A stretch of 64,000 bases of DNA from Pseudomonas hefeiensis (lineage in GTDB: Bacteria > Pseudomonadota > Gammaproteobacteria > Pseudomonadales > Pseudomonadaceae), in NCBI RefSeq assembly GCF_030687835.1, contig NZ_CP117449.1, forward strand, positions 2,666,001 to 2,730,000, written 5' to 3'. Of the stretch, positions 51,356 to 61,883 are shown piece after piece. Both the position numbers and the translations under genes were made by a program. Under the pieces are notes generated by a model, which had not been told where the DNA came from, ran no database searches, and worked only from the letters and a program-made list of their open reading frames with translations. The number at the start of each line of letters is the position of its first letter. Position 1 is the stretch's first letter.

Positions 51356-51754
51356 GTTGCTCGATCTCGCAGCGGTTTACTGGACAATCTAGAGGGAAAA
51401 GATCAGTACGAAGGTGCGCGCCATCCTAGACTGGAACTCCTGTCCGGTTGGTGCGCCATTCCGAATGGCCGCCGGGTTCAGCAATGCCCCCTGAGTCGGG
51501 ATGCCTGGATCATCTACACCGCCTCTTCGCCCTCCTGTCCGGGAGTGTTACCTGGCTACCACTGTGCACAGTAATGGGCGTCGCTTGAGCCATTTGGTAG
51601 CACCTCTACCCAGTTGACGCCGGGCTCCTGCACGCCCCGTAGCAAGACCCTTTCCTTCAAATCAATCACTTGCACATCAATCCATTCAGTTGGCACGCAT
51701 TCTGCTTTTTTGAATTTATGGATAATTGGATACAAAAATTCAGAAGGTACTGCC
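51356..51754. other. Non-coding gap before the GntR regulator
   Basis: About 400 bases. A 66-codon minus-strand frame (51,556-51,756) crosses it but overlaps the regulator start and shows no known motif. At 51,726-51,735, TTGGATACAA resembles the half-palindromic sites bound by GntR/FadR-type regulators and may be an autoregulatory operator. Confidence 0.4.
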
Positions 51755-52423
51755 ATGCAATTCGCGCCGAGTTACGTTGAACGCCCGCCGATGACGGCCG
51801 AGGAGGAGGCTTACAACTTCCTGCTGGACGCCATTTGCGGCGGGCGATTGCGCAAGGGTGACCGGCTGATCGCCGAAGACATCGCCAGCGAGATCGGTAT
51901 GAGCCGGATGCCGGTACGCGAGGCGTTTCGTCGATTGGACGCCCAAGGCCTGGTGACCCTTCGGCCCAATCGTGGGGCCATTGTCAGTGGCCTGGATATC
52001 GATGAGTTGCACGAAGTCTTCGAGATGCGCAGCGTCCTTGAAGGCCTGGCAATCCGTGTCGCGGTAGCCAGGATAGGCGAGCGTCAATTCGCAGCCTTGG
52101 AGCGGCTGCTGGACGAGATGGACGACTACCGGGAGGAGAGCGCCGAGTGGGTCAGCCGGCATCGCGCCTTTCATGAATACCTGTGCAGCCTCAGCGGTCG
52201 CCCCCGGCTGCTGAAGCAGATCAGTGCTCTCTATTCCCTGATAGAGGCGCCCATGCGCCTGTGGCTGCAGCATGTGGAAAAACCCCTGAGTGCGCGCCAG
52301 GAACACGCGGTGATCCTCGACGCGATTCGTACTGGCGACGCCGATAAGGCCGAGGCAGTGGTGCGCGCGCACATCGAAGGCACCGTTCCTGAGTTGATCC
52401 AATTTCTGCAATCGAAAAAATAA
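51755..52423 (+). CDS. GntR-family regulator (FadR/FCD type)
   Basis: 222 aa. Winged helix with EEEAYNFLLDAICGGRLRKGDRLIAEDIASEIGMSRMPVREAFRRLDAQGLVTLRPNRGAIV, then an FCD ligand domain (EMRSVLEGLAIRVAVARI ... HRAFHEYLCSLSGRPRLL, and HAVILDAIRTGDADKAEAVVRAHI) with the metal-ligand His residues. ATG 51755 follows AAGG. It precedes an ABC transporter and a gamma-glutamyltransferase-like gene and likely controls them in answer to a small acid. Confidence 0.9.
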   Translation: MQFAPSYVERPPMTAEEEAYNFLLDAICGGRLRKGDRLIAEDIASEIGMSRMPVREAFRRLDAQGLVTLRPNRGAIVSGLDIDELHEVFEMRSVLEGLAIRVAVARIGERQFAALERLLDEMDDYREESAEWVSRHRAFHEYLCSLSGRPRLLKQISALYSLIEAPMRLWLQHVEKPLSARQEHAVILDAIRTGDADKAEAVVRAHIEGTVPELIQFLQSKK

Positions 52424-52499
52424 CCAGAGCGGGCCCCGAGCCTGCCGGTGTTTTGACTTTGAGTACTGCCCGTTACTAACTGAACTGGAGTGTCTGGTC

Positions 52500-53306
52500 A
52501 TGCATAAGCCTCGCCTGTTGGTTGCCGCCCTATCCTTGGGATTCTGTGCTCAGTGGGCGGTTGCCGCGCCCGTTGTTCCGGAGCGCTTGCTCAAGGTCGA
52601 AAAACTCGTCTATTGCTCCGGCATGGATTCGCCACCCCTGGTGTCCTTCGATGAAGCGCAGAAACCCAGGGGCTTGACCGTTGACCTGGGCCTGGAAATC
52701 GCCAAGCGCCTGGGCGACAAGAACGTTGAGTGGCGGGTGATTCCCTTTTCCGGACTGCTCCCGGCTTTGCTCGCCAAGCAGTGCGACATGATCGTCGACC
52801 AGTTGTTTGACAAGCCCGAGCGCCGCGAGGTGATCGATATCGTCAACTACATGTACTCCAGCCAGGCGGTGGTCGTGCCCAAGGGCAATCCGAAGACTCT
52901 CAAGACGCTGTCGGACCTGTCCGGACATAAAGTTGCGGTGCTCAACGGCTCCACCATCAAGACCTTGCTCGACGCCGAGAATGAAGCGCTGGCCAAGGCT
53001 GGCAAACCTGGGATGAAACTGGTGGTCTACAACACCGACACCGACGCTTTCCAGGCCTTGCGCATCAGCCAGGTCGATGCTTACGGCACCACGGTGGAAA
53101 CCGCCGGTTATTACGCCGCCATGGCCCCCGATTTGTTCGAGGAAGGGGTGCCCGCCTTCAGCCGGATTCTTACCGGCCTGGGTATTCGCAAGGACGATGC
53201 GCAACTGACCGCCGCGGTGCAGCAGGTGATCAGCGACATGCGCAGCGATGGCAGCTACAGCCAGTTACTGAGCAAATGGCATGTCGCCAGTGACACTCTT
53301 GATTGA
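52500..53306 (+). CDS. Polar amino-acid ABC transporter binding protein
   Basis: 268 aa. Signal peptide ending at WAVAAPVV, then the family-3 binding fold: LVYCSGMDSPPLVSFDEAQKPRGLTVDLGLEIAKRL, DMIVDQLFDKPERREVIDIVNYMYSSQAVVVPKG, and LSGHKVAVLNGSTI. It captures an amino acid or a derivative such as a gamma-glutamyl compound. First gene of a probable bind-permease-ATPase-enzyme unit. Confidence 0.9.
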   Translation: MHKPRLLVAALSLGFCAQWAVAAPVVPERLLKVEKLVYCSGMDSPPLVSFDEAQKPRGLTVDLGLEIAKRLGDKNVEWRVIPFSGLLPALLAKQCDMIVDQLFDKPERREVIDIVNYMYSSQAVVVPKGNPKTLKTLSDLSGHKVAVLNGSTIKTLLDAENEALAKAGKPGMKLVVYNTDTDAFQALRISQVDAYGTTVETAGYYAAMAPDLFEEGVPAFSRILTGLGIRKDDAQLTAAVQQVISDMRSDGSYSQLLSKWHVASDTLD

Positions 53307-53317
53307 GGTGAGCGTTG

Positions 53318-54094
53318 ATGAACTTCGATTGGGATGTGTTTTGGCAGTACCTGTTGCAGCCCAGTGATGTTTACCTCACCGGGCTCTGGCTGACCTGCGT
53401 GATCAGTGTGTTGGCGATGCTGCTGGGCTGCTTCCTGGGACTGGCCGCGGCGTTGCTACGGTTGTCGAGCAATCCGTTGCTGCATTTACCGGTGCGTTTT
53501 TATGTGTGGCTGATGCGCGGCACGCCGTTGCTGGTGCAGATTGTCTTTCTCTACACAGCACTGGCGGCAGGCGGGATTTTCCGCTTCGAAGACATCGACC
53601 TGTTCGGTCTGGTGATTCCCGGCAATATCCAGGCGGCGATCATTGCGCTGGGGCTCAACGAAGGTGCCTATATGGCCGAGATCATCCGGGCCGGCATCGG
53701 CGCGGTAGACAAGGGCCAGTACGAAGCCGGGCGTTCCCTGGGCATGACATTCGCCAAACTGATGCGCCGCATTGTCTTGCCCCAGGCGTTCCGGGTCATC
53801 GTCCCGCCGCTGGGCAACGAGTTCAACGTGATGCTCAAGAACACCACGTTGGTCAGTGTGATCGGCGTACAGGAACTGTTGCTCAGTACCCAGATGGTCA
53901 CGTCGGCGACGTTCCGGGTGTTCGAGTTGTACCTGGTGGTGGCGATCTATTTCCTCTTGCTGACCACGCTCTGGGGCTTTTTCCAGCGCTGGCTGGAGGC
54001 CCGTTTCGGTCAATCGGACCGGCCCTCGTCACCACCGCCGGCGTCGACGCGGATGTTCGGTCGCAGCACCCTGAACCTGCTGAGGGCACGTTAA
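53318..54094 (+). CDS. Polar amino-acid ABC transporter permease
   Basis: 258 aa. Several membrane segments ([39 protein letters not shown], and [19 protein letters not shown]) and the family signature [34 protein letters not shown], the loop that contacts the ATPase. ATG 53318 follows GAGGTGA. Single permease gene, so it may form a homodimer. Confidence 0.93.
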   Translation: MNFDWDVFWQYLLQPSDVYLTGLWLTCVISVLAMLLGCFLGLAAALLRLSSNPLLHLPVRFYVWLMRGTPLLVQIVFLYTALAAGGIFRFEDIDLFGLVIPGNIQAAIIALGLNEGAYMAEIIRAGIGAVDKGQYEAGRSLGMTFAKLMRRIVLPQAFRVIVPPLGNEFNVMLKNTTLVSVIGVQELLLSTQMVTSATFRVFELYLVVAIYFLLLTTLWGFFQRWLEARFGQSDRPSSPPPASTRMFGRSTLNLLRAR

Positions 54095-54096
54095 CC

Positions 54097-54876
54097 ATGG
54101 CGCACAAAAGTGAAGAGCTGATTATCGAGGCACTGGATGTTCACAAGTCCTTTGGCAACCTGCAGATCCTCAAAGGTATTTCCCTGCAAGTACGGCGCGG
54201 CGAAGTGGTGGTGCTGATCGGTGCCTCCGGCTCGGGCAAGACCACCTTTATCCGCTGCATCAATCTGCTGGAGGACATCCAGAGCGGGCGCATCCGCGTC
54301 AATGGCCGGGCCATGGGCTATCGCGAGCGGGCTGACGGCAGCCTGGTGCGCGATTCGGAGCGCAACATCGCCCGCCAGCGCCGGGACATCGGCATGGTGT
54401 TTCAGCGCTTCAACCTGTTCCCCCACATGACGGCCCTGGAGAACATCATCGAGGCGCCGATCCAGGTGCTCGGGATACCTCGCGCCGCAGCGCTGGAACA
54501 GGCCCGCAAGCTGCTGGAGCGGGTCGGCCTGGCGGACAAGGCCAACCATTACCCGTCGATGCTCTCCGGCGGGCAACAGCAACGGGTGGCGATTGCCCGT
54601 GCCCTGGCGATGAAACCCCAGGCCATGTTGTTCGACGAACCCACCAGCGCCCTCGACCCGGAAACCGTTGGCGAGGTGCTGCAAGTGATGAAAGCGTTGG
54701 CAGAGGAGGGCATGACCATGGTCGTGGTTACCCATGAAATGGGCTTTGCCCGCGAAGTGGCAGACCGTGTGGTGGTGCTGGACCAAGGTGAGCTCATCGA
54801 ACAAGGCCCGCCGGAGCAGATCTTCAGTCACCCCACGCACCCTCGAACCCGGGCTTTCCTCAGTCGCGTGTTATGA
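54097..54876 (+). CDS. Polar amino-acid ABC transporter ATPase
   Basis: 259 aa. Walker [11 protein letters not shown]-loop [19 protein letters not shown], signature [17 protein letters not shown], Walker [20 protein letters not shown], and the switch His in [17 protein letters not shown]. Complete GlnQ/HisP-type ATPase. ATG 54097 is 2 bp after the permease stop. Confidence 0.95.
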   Translation: MAHKSEELIIEALDVHKSFGNLQILKGISLQVRRGEVVVLIGASGSGKTTFIRCINLLEDIQSGRIRVNGRAMGYRERADGSLVRDSERNIARQRRDIGMVFQRFNLFPHMTALENIIEAPIQVLGIPRAAALEQARKLLERVGLADKANHYPSMLSGGQQQRVAIARALAMKPQAMLFDEPTSALDPETVGEVLQVMKALAEEGMTMVVVTHEMGFAREVADRVVVLDQGELIEQGPPEQIFSHPTHPRTRAFLSRVL

Positions 54877-54923
54877 CCGTTTCACGGGTGTTCGCCCTGA
54901 GCCCCGTCAATTGAGTCCCGCCC

Positions 54924-56564
54924 ATGAATCCTTGTGCTGAAGAGCCTTTTGCCATGCTGAAATTTTCTGCTCACGAGTACCCTTATCCGTCGCAACGCCA
55001 GAGCGTTTTTGCCCGCCGGGGCATGGTCGCCGCTTCCCAGCCCCTGGCTGCCCAGGCGGGCATCGAGATCATGCAAAAGGGCGGTAACGCCATTGATGCC
55101 GCTATCGCCACGGCGGCGGCGCTGACGGTGGTCGAGCCCACAGGTTGCGGCATCGGCGGCGATGCTTTTGCCTTGGTCTGGTGCAAAGGCCAATTGCACG
55201 GCCTCAACGGCAACGGTCACGCACCGGCTGCCTTGAGTATCGACGCGGTCAAGTCGGCGGGCCATGAACAGATGCCGCTCTATGGCTGGACGCCGGTAAC
55301 CGTCCCGGGTTGCCCGTCGGCCTGGGCCGAGTTGTCGCAACGCTTCGGCAAGCTGCCCTTTGCCGTGTTGCTGCAGCCGGCGATCAGCCTGGCGCGGGAC
55401 GGTTTTGCGCTGTCGCCGGTGGTTGCCCATCAATGGCAGATCGCTTTGAACGAATTCACGCCTCATCGTGATCAGGTCCTGGATGCCTGGTTCCAGACCT
55501 TTCTGATTGACGGTCGCGCGCCACGGGCCGGGGAAATTTTCCGCAACCCGGCCCAGGCCCGTACCCTTGAAGAATTGGCTGCCACCCGCTGCGAAAGCCT
55601 CTATCGCGGCGCCTTGGCCGCACGCCTGGATGCCCACTCCCGAGCCAGTGGCGGCTACCTTCGTGCCACGGACCTGCAGGATTATCGCGCTCAATGGGTG
55701 GCACCGATCCACGTCAGCTATCGAGGCGTCGATGTCTGGGAAATCCCGCCGAGCGGGCAGGGCCTGGTGGCCTTGATGGCGCTGAAAATACTGGAAGGCT
55801 TCAGCTTCGATCACCGCGACAGCCAGCAGACCTGGCATCGACAACTGGAGGCCATGAAGTTGGCCTACAGCGACGGCTTGCACTACATCACCGACCCTCT
55901 GCACATGCGCGTGGCGGTGGCTGACCTGTTGAGCGACGAGTACAGCGCCTTCCGTCGCGCCCAGATCAGCGAACAGGCCCAGGCGCCCAGACCCGGCGAT
56001 CCCCACGCCAGCGGCACGGTGTACCTGGCGACGGCTGATGGCGAAGGCAACATGGTCTCGTTCATCCAGAGCAACTACCACGGATTTGGCTCCGGCGTGG
56101 TGCTGCCTGACAGCGGGATTGCCTTGCAGAATCGCGGACAGGAATTCAGCCTGGATCCGAGCCACGCCAATTGCCTGGCCCCGGGCAAGAAGACTTTTCA
56201 CACCATCATCCCTGGTTTCCTCACCCAGAATGGCCAGGCTCTTGGCCCTTTCGGCGTGATGGGCGGCTACATGCAGCCCCAAGGTCATGTGCAGATGGTG
56301 ATGAACCTGGTGGACTTCGGCCTGAACCCGCAGGCCGCGCTGGACGCTCCGCGCTGGCAGTGGCTTGGTGAGATGAAGGTTGGCATCGAACAGGGTGCCT
56401 CTGGCGACTTGGCCAATGCCTTGGCGCGACGCGGTCATGAAGTGCAGATCGCCAGTGACCTGACTGATTACGGACGAGGCCAAATCATCCTCCGCGACCC
56501 GGTCAGCGGTGTCCTGTGCGGCGGTACCGAGCCCAGGGCAGATTCCCATATTGCTGTGTGGTAG
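54924..56564 (+). CDS. Gamma-glutamyltransferase-family enzyme (YwrD-like)
   Basis: 546 aa. An Ntn-hydrolase precursor of the gamma-glutamyltransferase family: GNAIDAAIATAAALTVVEPTGCGIGGDAFALVW, then the self-processing Thr in ASGTVYLATADGEGNMVSFIQSNYHGFGSGVV, and the small-subunit end GGYMQPQGHVQMVMNLVDFGLNPQAALDAPRW. No signal peptide, so it is likely cytoplasmic, as in the YwrD group. It follows the ABC transporter by 47 bp. Together they suggest uptake and cleavage of a gamma-glutamyl compound. ATG 54924 or 54954 may be the start. Confidence 0.87.
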   Translation: MNPCAEEPFAMLKFSAHEYPYPSQRQSVFARRGMVAASQPLAAQAGIEIMQKGGNAIDAAIATAAALTVVEPTGCGIGGDAFALVWCKGQLHGLNGNGHAPAALSIDAVKSAGHEQMPLYGWTPVTVPGCPSAWAELSQRFGKLPFAVLLQPAISLARDGFALSPVVAHQWQIALNEFTPHRDQVLDAWFQTFLIDGRAPRAGEIFRNPAQARTLEELAATRCESLYRGALAARLDAHSRASGGYLRATDLQDYRAQWVAPIHVSYRGVDVWEIPPSGQGLVALMALKILEGFSFDHRDSQQTWHRQLEAMKLAYSDGLHYITDPLHMRVAVADLLSDEYSAFRRAQISEQAQAPRPGDPHASGTVYLATADGEGNMVSFIQSNYHGFGSGVVLPDSGIALQNRGQEFSLDPSHANCLAPGKKTFHTIIPGFLTQNGQALGPFGVMGGYMQPQGHVQMVMNLVDFGLNPQAALDAPRWQWLGEMKVGIEQGASGDLANALARRGHEVQIASDLTDYGRGQIILRDPVSGVLCGGTEPRADSHIAVW

Positions 56565-56825
56565 CCACGATTGCGCTATACAGAAACCGCCTGATGAACG
56601 GGCCGCGCTCGCAGGGACGCCCGGTGGCAGATGGCTGGGAAACCGGGATGACGAGCGCCGCCGCAGGCCACACTCAACGAGCGATGAACACACATTGCGT
56701 CGTGAAAACACTCAAGTGAATAAAACGATTGAAAAAACCCTCTAGACCCTATACACCGAAGGCTCACTGGCATATTGCCCGGCAATCAGTCATTCAATCT
56801 CGCCGTTGTGGCGCAGGGAGCGCTG

Positions 56826-59720
56826 ATGAGTTTTCGCCCGTTGAGCGATCCCCCGCAGCAATCGAACCATTACGGTGTGGCAACTCACCTGCAAGAAAAC
56901 CCGGATGAGGCCGGCGTGGCATACGCTGGCAACGAAGACGCGATCGAACAATTACTGGAATCAGCGCGCACCTGGACCCACACCACCCAGTGGGTGGTTT
57001 ATCGTGCCGGTGAACAACTGCATCTGGTGGGGCAGGGCGACCCACGGGTGCAGTGGCCGGCAAGCGTTGTGAACGCAGAGTTCGAGACCTTCTGCCGGAC
57101 CAGACGGTTGTGTCGCTGGCCGACCGGTCGGGGCGAAAGTGTGCTGGGTTGGCTACTGGCGCCAGTCACCGATGCCCAGGAACCAGCCCTCGCCGAGTTT
57201 GCCCGATGCTTGGGTATCCAGGTACAGACCAATACCCTGGCACGTGCCCAGATTACTCAGCGTGTGCTGTATGAAATTACCTACCTGGCCAGTTCCACCC
57301 GCGACCGCTCCGTGTTCCTGGTGGGGGTCCACCGGCTGCTCGCCAGCCTGATCGATGCCGAGAACTTTTATCTTGCGCTGTATGACCCGCACAGCGGAAA
57401 AATCGACTACCCGTACTACGTCGACATCATCGACGTCGATGCCGTGGAGTCCCAACACTACGAATACCTCGACCCTTCACATCTGTCGTTGACCGGCCAG
57501 GTGTTGACCACCGGTCAGCCGTTGCTGATCGACGCCGCAGGCATTTGCGCCGCTCAGGCCGAGGGCCGTTTCTACTGCGTGGGTGATCGTCCCGAATTCT
57601 GGATGGGCGCTGCGTTGAAAAATGCCGCCGATGAAGTGTTCGGCATGCTTGCCATGCAGGTCTACGACGTTGCGCGCATCTACAGCGCCGAAGACCGCGC
57701 GCTGTTTCTGGTGGTGGCCCGGCACGTGGCCATGGCGCTGGACCGGATTCTGCACCGTGAGGGCATGGAGGAGACGGTGATGCGTCGTACGCTGGAGCTG
57801 TCGGCAGTCAACGACGCGTTGAGACAGGAAGTGGCAGACCGAGAGCGCGCCGAACATCTGCAGAGCGCGCTATTTCAGATTACAGAACTGTCCAGCCAGC
57901 CTGGCGACATGGCGGAGCTTTTCCAAACCTTGCATGGCATTGTCGGTGATTTGCTGTTCGCGGAGAACTTCTACATCGCGCTGTTCGACGATGCCATCGG
58001 TGAAGTGACCTTTCCGTATTATGTCGATGAGCGCAGAACCACCCTGCCGGCGGCACGACGTGGGTGCCGGGGCCTGACCGAGTACGTGATCCGCCAGCGC
58101 CGTCCTTGTCTGATTGACCCTTTCGACGCTGATCGGTTGTCTGCGCAGGGTGAGCTCGAACTGGCCTACGAATCGGTCCGATTCCATTCCTGGCTGGGCA
58201 TTCCGTTGTTCGATGGCGATGTGGTACGGGGTGTGCTGGCAGTGCAGAGCTATACCTCCCAGGTGCGCTACACCCTGCGCGATCAGGAACTGCTGACGTT
58301 CGTGTCACGGCACATTGATACGGCGTTGTCGCGCCGTACGGCCGCAGAAGCGATCCATGCCGCCAACCTCAAGCTCGAAGCCAGGGTGCAGGACCGCACC
58401 CGTGAACTGGATCACGCCAACGCCAAGCTGCAACACGAAAACGCCCACGATGCGCTGACCGGGCTGCCGAATCGCACCTACCTGCAGCAGCGCCTCAATC
58501 TGGCCTGGTCGCGGTTCGAGAACGAGGGTGGGCAACTGTCGGTGATGTTCATCGATCTCGACCGTTTCAAGATGGTCAACGACAGCTTCGGCCACCATTT
58601 TGGCGACCTGTTGTTGATGCAAGCCGCCCACCGCTTGCGCAGTTGCCTGCGAGACACCGACATGCTGGCCCGCCTGGGGGGCGATGAGTTTTCAGTGCTG
58701 GCGCCTGAGGCGACCCTGGAGGTGGTGATCGAAATTGCCGAGCGGATTCTGTCGGTATTCGATTTGCCGTTTTTCATCAATGGCCACGAAGTTTTTTCGT
58801 CTTGCAGTATCGGTATTGTCAGTGCCGACAGTCAGTTTCACCACGAGCCCGCTGACTTGCTGCGCGATGCCGATGCGGCGATGTACCGGGTCAAGAATGC
58901 CGGACGCGACAGTTACGCGGTGTTCAACCAGGAAGTGCGTCGTGAAGTCTCGGACCAGGTCGAGCGTGAGGGGGCCCTGCGCAATGCGCTCAAGCGTACC
59001 GACGAACTGCTGCCGTATTTCCAGCCGATTGTCAGCGTCGAAAGCGGCGAGCTGGTGGCCCTTGAAGCGCTGATCCGCTGGCATCAGCCGGGCGGCCGGA
59101 TCATTGCGCCGGGCGAGTTTCTGCCCGATGTCGAGGGGTTGCGGCTGATCGGCCGACTGGACCTGTACATGCTTACCAGCGTCGCGGTGATCCTCGCACA
59201 ACCCCCACACGCCAATTGGCCACCGGTGCATGTCAATTGCTCCAGCTACAGCATGACGCGCCCGGATTTTGCCGATGATGTGCTGGCACTGTTGGCACGC
59301 AACAACGTCGCGCCGTCGCGGATCTGCCTGGAGTTGACTGAAGGTGCGCTGGTGGCCGAGCCTGCCATCGCCCGACTGACCATGCAGCAATTGGCCGACA
59401 ACGGCATGTCGGTGGTGCTCGATGACTTTGGCGCAGGGTTTTCATCCCTGAGCTATGTGCATCAATACCGTTTCAGCGGTTTGAAGATCGACAAGTCGTT
59501 CATTCTTGAACTGACCACCAGCCCGCGCAGTCGCGCGATCGTCCGGGCGATCGTGCGTATGGCCGAATCACTGGACCTTAGCGTGGTGGCCGAAGGTGTC
59601 GAAGATGAAGAGACGTTGCTCTTGCTGCGAGAGATGGGGGCAGGGCAGGCCCAAGGTTATTATTTTGCCAAGCCGATGGGGCTGGAGGCCTTGCTGGCGA
59701 CTTCGCTGGTCGGTGGCTAG
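56826..59720 (+). CDS. GAF-GAF-GGDEF-EAL c-di-GMP turnover protein
   Basis: 964 aa, cytosolic. Two GAF-like sensor domains (about 150-310 and 370-520; the repeats VGVHRLLASLIDAENFYLALYD and FQTLHGIVGDLLFAENFYIALFD show the duplication), a coiled linker, a GGDEF domain with intact GGDEF and the inhibitory site RDTD, then an EAL domain with EAL, ICLELTEGAL, VVLDDFGAGFSSLSYVHQYRF and AEGVEDEETL. Both halves look active, so it could make or break c-di-GMP depending on the signal. ATG 56826 follows AGGGAG. Confidence 0.93.
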   Translation: MSFRPLSDPPQQSNHYGVATHLQENPDEAGVAYAGNEDAIEQLLESARTWTHTTQWVVYRAGEQLHLVGQGDPRVQWPASVVNAEFETFCRTRRLCRWPTGRGESVLGWLLAPVTDAQEPALAEFARCLGIQVQTNTLARAQITQRVLYEITYLASSTRDRSVFLVGVHRLLASLIDAENFYLALYDPHSGKIDYPYYVDIIDVDAVESQHYEYLDPSHLSLTGQVLTTGQPLLIDAAGICAAQAEGRFYCVGDRPEFWMGAALKNAADEVFGMLAMQVYDVARIYSAEDRALFLVVARHVAMALDRILHREGMEETVMRRTLELSAVNDALRQEVADRERAEHLQSALFQITELSSQPGDMAELFQTLHGIVGDLLFAENFYIALFDDAIGEVTFPYYVDERRTTLPAARRGCRGLTEYVIRQRRPCLIDPFDADRLSAQGELELAYESVRFHSWLGIPLFDGDVVRGVLAVQSYTSQVRYTLRDQELLTFVSRHIDTALSRRTAAEAIHAANLKLEARVQDRTRELDHANAKLQHENAHDALTGLPNRTYLQQRLNLAWSRFENEGGQLSVMFIDLDRFKMVNDSFGHHFGDLLLMQAAHRLRSCLRDTDMLARLGGDEFSVLAPEATLEVVIEIAERILSVFDLPFFINGHEVFSSCSIGIVSADSQFHHEPADLLRDADAAMYRVKNAGRDSYAVFNQEVRREVSDQVEREGALRNALKRTDELLPYFQPIVSVESGELVALEALIRWHQPGGRIIAPGEFLPDVEGLRLIGRLDLYMLTSVAVILAQPPHANWPPVHVNCSSYSMTRPDFADDVLALLARNNVAPSRICLELTEGALVAEPAIARLTMQQLADNGMSVVLDDFGAGFSSLSYVHQYRFSGLKIDKSFILELTTSPRSRAIVRAIVRMAESLDLSVVAEGVEDEETLLLLREMGAGQAQGYYFAKPMGLEALLATSLVGG

Positions 59721-59726
59721 TTGGAT

Positions 59727-60602
59727 CTATTGTCCCAGCTTGGCCCAGAACGCCTCGGCAGAGGGGCTGATTGGGGCGGTGGGACGGGTGAGATGAATTT
59801 CCAATGGAATATCCCAGCTTTCGTCGAGTGCCCTGACCAGCCGCCCATCAGCCATCTCCTGTTCTGTCAGGCTTTTGGGCAGCCACGCAACTCCCTTGCT
59901 TTCCAGGGCCATGGACATCAGCACTGCAGCAAGGTGACTGCTGAAAAGAGGTTTGAGGTGAAGGTAATCCTGCTTGCCATGGAGTCGGTGAGCAACGATG
60001 CGGCCAAGACCCGATTCTTGGGTGTATGCCAGGTAGGGCAGTGTTTCAGGTGAGTCGCCGAAATTGGCGGAGGCGCTTGCCAAGGGCACGAGTACATCCT
60101 CGCCAACTTTCTTGCCGATGAACTGATCAGGGGCGAGTAACGGTGGCACATCGGGATGGCGGTGGCACAGCAGAAACTGAACCTGGCCATGGATCAGCAT
60201 CTGCTCACAGACAGCCATGCTATCTGAATGCAATTGCACCGCCTCGATTGGGGCACCGTTTTCCGCGCTTCTAAGCCACCGTGGAAAGAAGGTAAACGAC
60301 AGGGAATGGGTTGCCGCGAACTGCAGCGATTTAGCGGCCATTCCGGCCACTTCCTGAGCTTCGTTGCGCATCCTGTACAAGCGTCTGGCCGCCTCCTGAG
60401 CGCTTGGCAAAACCTGCCTTCCAGCCTCGGTCAGGGTCGCTCCCTGAGGCGTGCGCACGAACAATTCCACCCCCATCCAGTTCTCCAGTGAGCGGACTCT
60501 GCGACTGAAGGCCGGCTGAGTAACGTGCCGTGCTTCGGCGGCACGAACAAAGCTGCCGTACTCCGCAAGTGCTGAAAAATCTTCTAGCCAGACGAGTTCC
60601 AA
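59727..60602 (-). CDS. LysR-family transcriptional regulator
   Basis: 291 aa. Helix-turn-helix WLEDFSALAEYGSFVRAAEARHVTQPAFSRRVRSLENWMGVELFVRT at the N-terminus, then a LysR effector domain. TTG 60602 is the start, with AGGAGG 8 bases upstream; the far longer open frame above it is antisense to the dehydratase. It is divergent from the D-tartrate dehydratase gene and probably controls it and the transporter. Confidence 0.9.
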   Translation of the reverse strand: MELVWLEDFSALAEYGSFVRAAEARHVTQPAFSRRVRSLENWMGVELFVRTPQGATLTEAGRQVLPSAQEAARRLYRMRNEAQEVAGMAAKSLQFAATHSLSFTFFPRWLRSAENGAPIEAVQLHSDSMAVCEQMLIHGQVQFLLCHRHPDVPPLLAPDQFIGKKVGEDVLVPLASASANFGDSPETLPYLAYTQESGLGRIVAHRLHGKQDYLHLKPLFSSHLAAVLMSMALESKGVAWLPKSLTEQEMADGRLVRALDESWDIPLEIHLTRPTAPISPSAEAFWAKLGQ

Positions 60603-60701
60603 GGGCAATGCCTCCTGTGCATAGGGCGCGGCATTAATAGCATTGGGCGGGTGCCATCGCAAAGCATAACGTGAGGCTACAAACAACAAGAGGACCCCGT
60701 C

Positions 60702-61871
60702 ATGCGCATCGTAGACATCCGCGAAAAAACTGTTTCCATTGCCTCCCCAATCGCTAACGCCTACATCGACTTTTCGAAAATGACCTGCTCGGTTGTCGCT
60801 GTCATCACGGATGTGATTCGCGATGGTAAACCTGTCATCGGCTACGGTTTCAACTCCAATGGTCGCTATGGCCAAGGCGCACTGATGCGTGATCGCTTCC
60901 TGGCGCGTATCACCGAAGCAGATCCAGAGTCTCTCATCGATCATGAGCACAACAACCTGGATCCGTTCGCCATCTGGAAAGCCCTGATGACCAACGAAAA
61001 GCCAGGTGGCCACGGCGAACGCTCCGTCGCAGTGGGCACCATTGACATGGCCGTATGGGATGCCGTTGCCAAGATTGAAGGCAAACCCCTGTATCGCCTG
61101 CTGGCTGACCGTTACCGTGACGGCGTGGCAGATGACAAAGTCTGGGTCTACGCCGCGGGCGGCTATTACTACCCCGGCAAAGACCAGACCAAGCTCAAGG
61201 CGGAAATGCAGAGCTATCTGGATCGTGGCTACGACGTGGTCAAGATGAAGATCGGTGCGGTGCCCCTGGACGAAGATATCCGTCGTATCGAAGCGGTACT
61301 TGAAGTGGTTGGGGACGGTCGTCGACTGGCGGTCGATGCCAATGGTCGCTTCGATCTGCAGACCGGTATTGCGTACGCAGAGGCCATCAAGAAGTACAAC
61401 CTGTTCTGGTACGAAGAGGTTGGCGATCCGCTGGACTATGCGCTCCAGGCCGAGCTTGCAAATCACTATGAACTGCCGATGGCTACCGGTGAAAACCTGT
61501 TCTCCCATCAGGATGCCCGTAACCTGCTGCGCCACGGTGGCATGCGCCCTGATCGCGACTACCTGCAGTTTGACTGTGCGCTGTCCTACGGGCTCGTGGA
61601 GTACATGCGCACCCTGAAGGTGATGGAAAACATGGGTTGGTCTTCGCGCCGCGTCGTTCCCCATGGTGGTCACCAGATGTCCCTGAACATCGCAGCGGGT
61701 CTGCACCTGGGCGGTAACGAATCGTACCCTGATGTGTTCCAGCCTTTCGGTGGCTTCGCTGACGGAATTCGCGTGGAAAATGGCTACGTAGGTCTGCCGG
61801 ATATTCCAGGTGTCGGCTTCGAAGCCAAGTCCGCTTTGTACGCAGTCATGCGTGAGTTGGGCGAAGGCTGA
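60702..61871 (+). CDS. tarD: D(-)-tartrate dehydratase (enolase superfamily)
   Basis: 389 aa, the length of the characterised Bradyrhizobium TarD. It removes water from D(-)-tartrate to give oxaloacetate. Mandelate-racemase-type barrel: catalytic Lys in YDVVKMKIGAVP, metal ligands in LAVDANGRFD, FWYEEVGDP and ATGENLF, and the His in VVPHGGHQM. It is followed by a dicarboxylate transporter, and a LysR gene faces it, a compact tartrate-use unit. Confidence 0.9.
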   Translation: MRIVDIREKTVSIASPIANAYIDFSKMTCSVVAVITDVIRDGKPVIGYGFNSNGRYGQGALMRDRFLARITEADPESLIDHEHNNLDPFAIWKALMTNEKPGGHGERSVAVGTIDMAVWDAVAKIEGKPLYRLLADRYRDGVADDKVWVYAAGGYYYPGKDQTKLKAEMQSYLDRGYDVVKMKIGAVPLDEDIRRIEAVLEVVGDGRRLAVDANGRFDLQTGIAYAEAIKKYNLFWYEEVGDPLDYALQAELANHYELPMATGENLFSHQDARNLLRHGGMRPDRDYLQFDCALSYGLVEYMRTLKVMENMGWSSRRVVPHGGHQMSLNIAAGLHLGGNESYPDVFQPFGGFADGIRVENGYVGLPDIPGVGFEAKSALYAVMRELGEG

Positions 61872-61883
61872 TTCCCCCTCGAT

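Noticed and set aside
51556..51756. A 66-codon minus-strand frame before the GntR gene
   Set aside because: It overlaps the GntR start and ribosome site and shows no motif. A real small gene cannot be ruled out.
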